Positions 62,718 through 64,000 of a stretch of 64,000 nucleotides of DNA are shown piece after piece. The DNA lies in the NCBI GenBank assembly GCA_963771295.1, contig CAVYTB010000003.1, positions 4,454 to 68,453 on the forward strand. The letters run 5' to 3'. Position numbers and translations under genes: made by a program. Origin of the DNA: Acidiferrum sp963771295 (GTDB lineage: Bacteria; Acidobacteriota; Terriglobia; Acidiferrales; UBA7541). Positions within the stretch are counted from its first letter, which is position 1, and each line of letters begins with the position of its first letter. Under the pieces are notes generated by a model, which ran no database searches, had not been told where the DNA came from, and worked only from the letters and a program-made list of their open reading frames with translations.

Positions 62718-63984
62718 ATGAGCAGCCAAAACAGTTCCTTGCCAGATTCAAACCCCTTGTTAGATAACACATCCAGCAACGCCGCACCTGGCACAAGGAG
62801 AGGTCCAGTGCCAAGGAGGCGGTTTCAGAAGGGCACCTTTATTAAGGTGAAAGACGGCGGGATGTATTCGATGCACTACATTGACGTGGTTGCTCCGGAC
62901 GGGACGACCACGACCAAACAAAGGAAGCAGTTCATCGGCAACATCCGCGATATGAGCGAGCGTGCCGCACGACGAGAGCACGCCCTCATCATGGAGAAAG
63001 TCAACCTAGACCGTGGAAGCGTGGCACCAATTGTGAAGGGACAAACGTTTGAGGATGCCGTTGCCAAGTGGCGGCAGGCAATCGCTCCGAACTTGTCTCC
63101 CTCGACTGTGCGCCAGCGCGAATCCTACTTACGAAATCACATCATGCCTCGATTCAAGCAGTCCGCTTTGAACGAGATGAACGTCGACACAATCCAGCAG
63201 TTTGCGACCGACCTACGAAAGACACTCGCGGGCAAATCAGTCCTCAACGCACTTGGCACGGTCTTCACTATCGTGGACTACGCCAAGCGATGCGGGATGC
63301 GTGCGCCTGCGGTTCACTTTACAGACCTCCAAATCGGTTCGACAGCCAGGGAGAACCCTATCGCTTTCTTCACTCGCGAGCAGGCGACGCTCATCATCGA
63401 GGCAGCGAAAGAGCCGTTTAAGACGATTTTCGCCCTCGCATGGATGACAGGATTGCGCGCTGGAGAACTTCTGGCGCTTACCCTGGACGACCTGAATTTT
63501 GACCGGAAGACGATTCGCGTGAACAAGTCGTCCGACGACCTCACGCGGGAAATCCGACAACCGAAAACGAAATGTTCCGTGGCAACACTTCCGATGCCGT
63601 CCGCGTTGGAAAGCCGCGCTGCGAAACTACATCCGCCAATGGACTCCAAACCCTTCGGGCTTGCTGTTCGCCGCACGCGACGGACGCCCACGGTCAAGGA
63701 CGAACGTTGTGCGAAATGGACTCAAGCCAATTCTGCGAAAGCTCGGTATCCCGAGCAATGAAACAGGACTTCACGCGTTTAGACACGGGCTTGCGACAGA
63801 ACTTGCAGAGACTTCAGTTCCCCTTCCTGTGTTGAAGAGTCAATTACGACATGCATCAGTAACTACAACACTCAAAATCTACGCGCACGTCATTCCGCAA
63901 TCACAACGCGATGCGATGGAGCGAGTTGGAGGGGTCCAATCATTACGTTCAAACATTACCTTACTTAAGTTCGGGGCTAAGTAG
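62718..63984 (+). pseudogene. tyrosine recombinase (phage-type integrase), frameshifted
   Basis: ATG 62718. N-terminal AP2-like arm-binding part (KVKDGGMYSMHYIDVVAPDG), core-binding SAM-like domain (AIAPNLSPSTVRQRESYLRN), then catalytic domain: TGLRAGELLALTLDDL (first Arg near 247). The open frame drifts after MPSAL near 63605. The other frame gives WKAALRNYIRQWTPNPSGLL, then HAFRHGLATELAETS (HxxR), LRHASVTTTLKIYAHV (catalytic Tyr) and ends at 63984. R, HxxR and Y are all present but split by a frame break, so integration activity is doubtful unless the break is a sequence error. Confidence 0.8.
63935..63949. repeat. 15-bp direct repeat, right copy
   Basis: tccaatcattacgtt, identical to 45867-45881. 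It lies in the last codons of the integrase gene. Confidence 0.3.
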
Positions 63985-64000
63985 CAGGAAACAGAAGGGA

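Overview
The window looks like chromosomal DNA of a soil-type Acidobacteriota bacterium. This is inferred from gene content: an Oar-like TonB-dependent receptor with an N-terminal carboxypeptidase-regulatory domain, two proteins of the family I know as DUF6599, and a metallophosphoesterase/cupredoxin/DUF2231 operon. GC content is moderately high. No rRNA gene or other taxonomic marker is present, so the phylum call is an inference.

Layout. 1-1.93 kb: AbiE-like toxin-antitoxin pair on the minus strand, with a nucleotidyltransferase broken by an 11-bp tandem duplication, a nuclease-wHTH regulator and 18-bp operator repeats. 2.3-7.97 kb: a 5.3-kb stretch bounded by tRNA-Ser(GCU) and a 19-bp copy of its 3' end. 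It holds two convergent IS630-like transposases and a VapBC-type module. 8.0-16.5 kb: remnants of an adaptor and a zinc-finger anti-sigma-like gene, then an RND efflux operon (outer-membrane protein, lipoprotein adaptor, permease) ending in an HtrA protease. 16.7-20.1 kb: an MFS carrier and a FadJ-like beta-oxidation enzyme, convergent. 20.2-25.8 kb: a 3'-truncated group II intron lying 6 nt past the terminator of a large TonB-dependent receptor. 26.2-35.3 kb: SYLF protein, cytochrome P450, the DUF2231/cupredoxin/phosphoesterase operon, an ArsB-type carrier, an amidohydrolase and a GH13 glucosidase-like enzyme. 35.6-41.5 kb: a cluster of exported proteins (DUF6599, Tat/ferredoxin aldo-keto reductase, DUF6599, DUF362) followed by carboxymuconolactone-decarboxylase-like and SDR genes; four of these six are frameshifted. 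41.5-45.7 kb: methanethiol oxidase with a membrane partner, a methyltransferase and a divergent AraC regulator.

45.9-64 kb: an accessory region that reads as a phage-satellite-like integrated element. At its right end is a frameshifted tyrosine integrase. Inward from it lie small control genes, a replication-initiator-like gene with a nine-copy TCACCATTTA iteron array, small membrane proteins, an IS256 insertion, a P27-type small terminase, an HK97-fold capsid and a phage HNH-like gene. No large terminase, portal or tail gene is seen. A three-gene operon ending in an MBL-fold hydrolase and a HEPN-like protein lie at the left end and are the best candidates for an undescribed defence cargo.

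Frameshifts are frequent (NTase, AKR, DUF6599, CMD, SDR, IS256, integrase). They may be real decay or sequence error; read data would decide.
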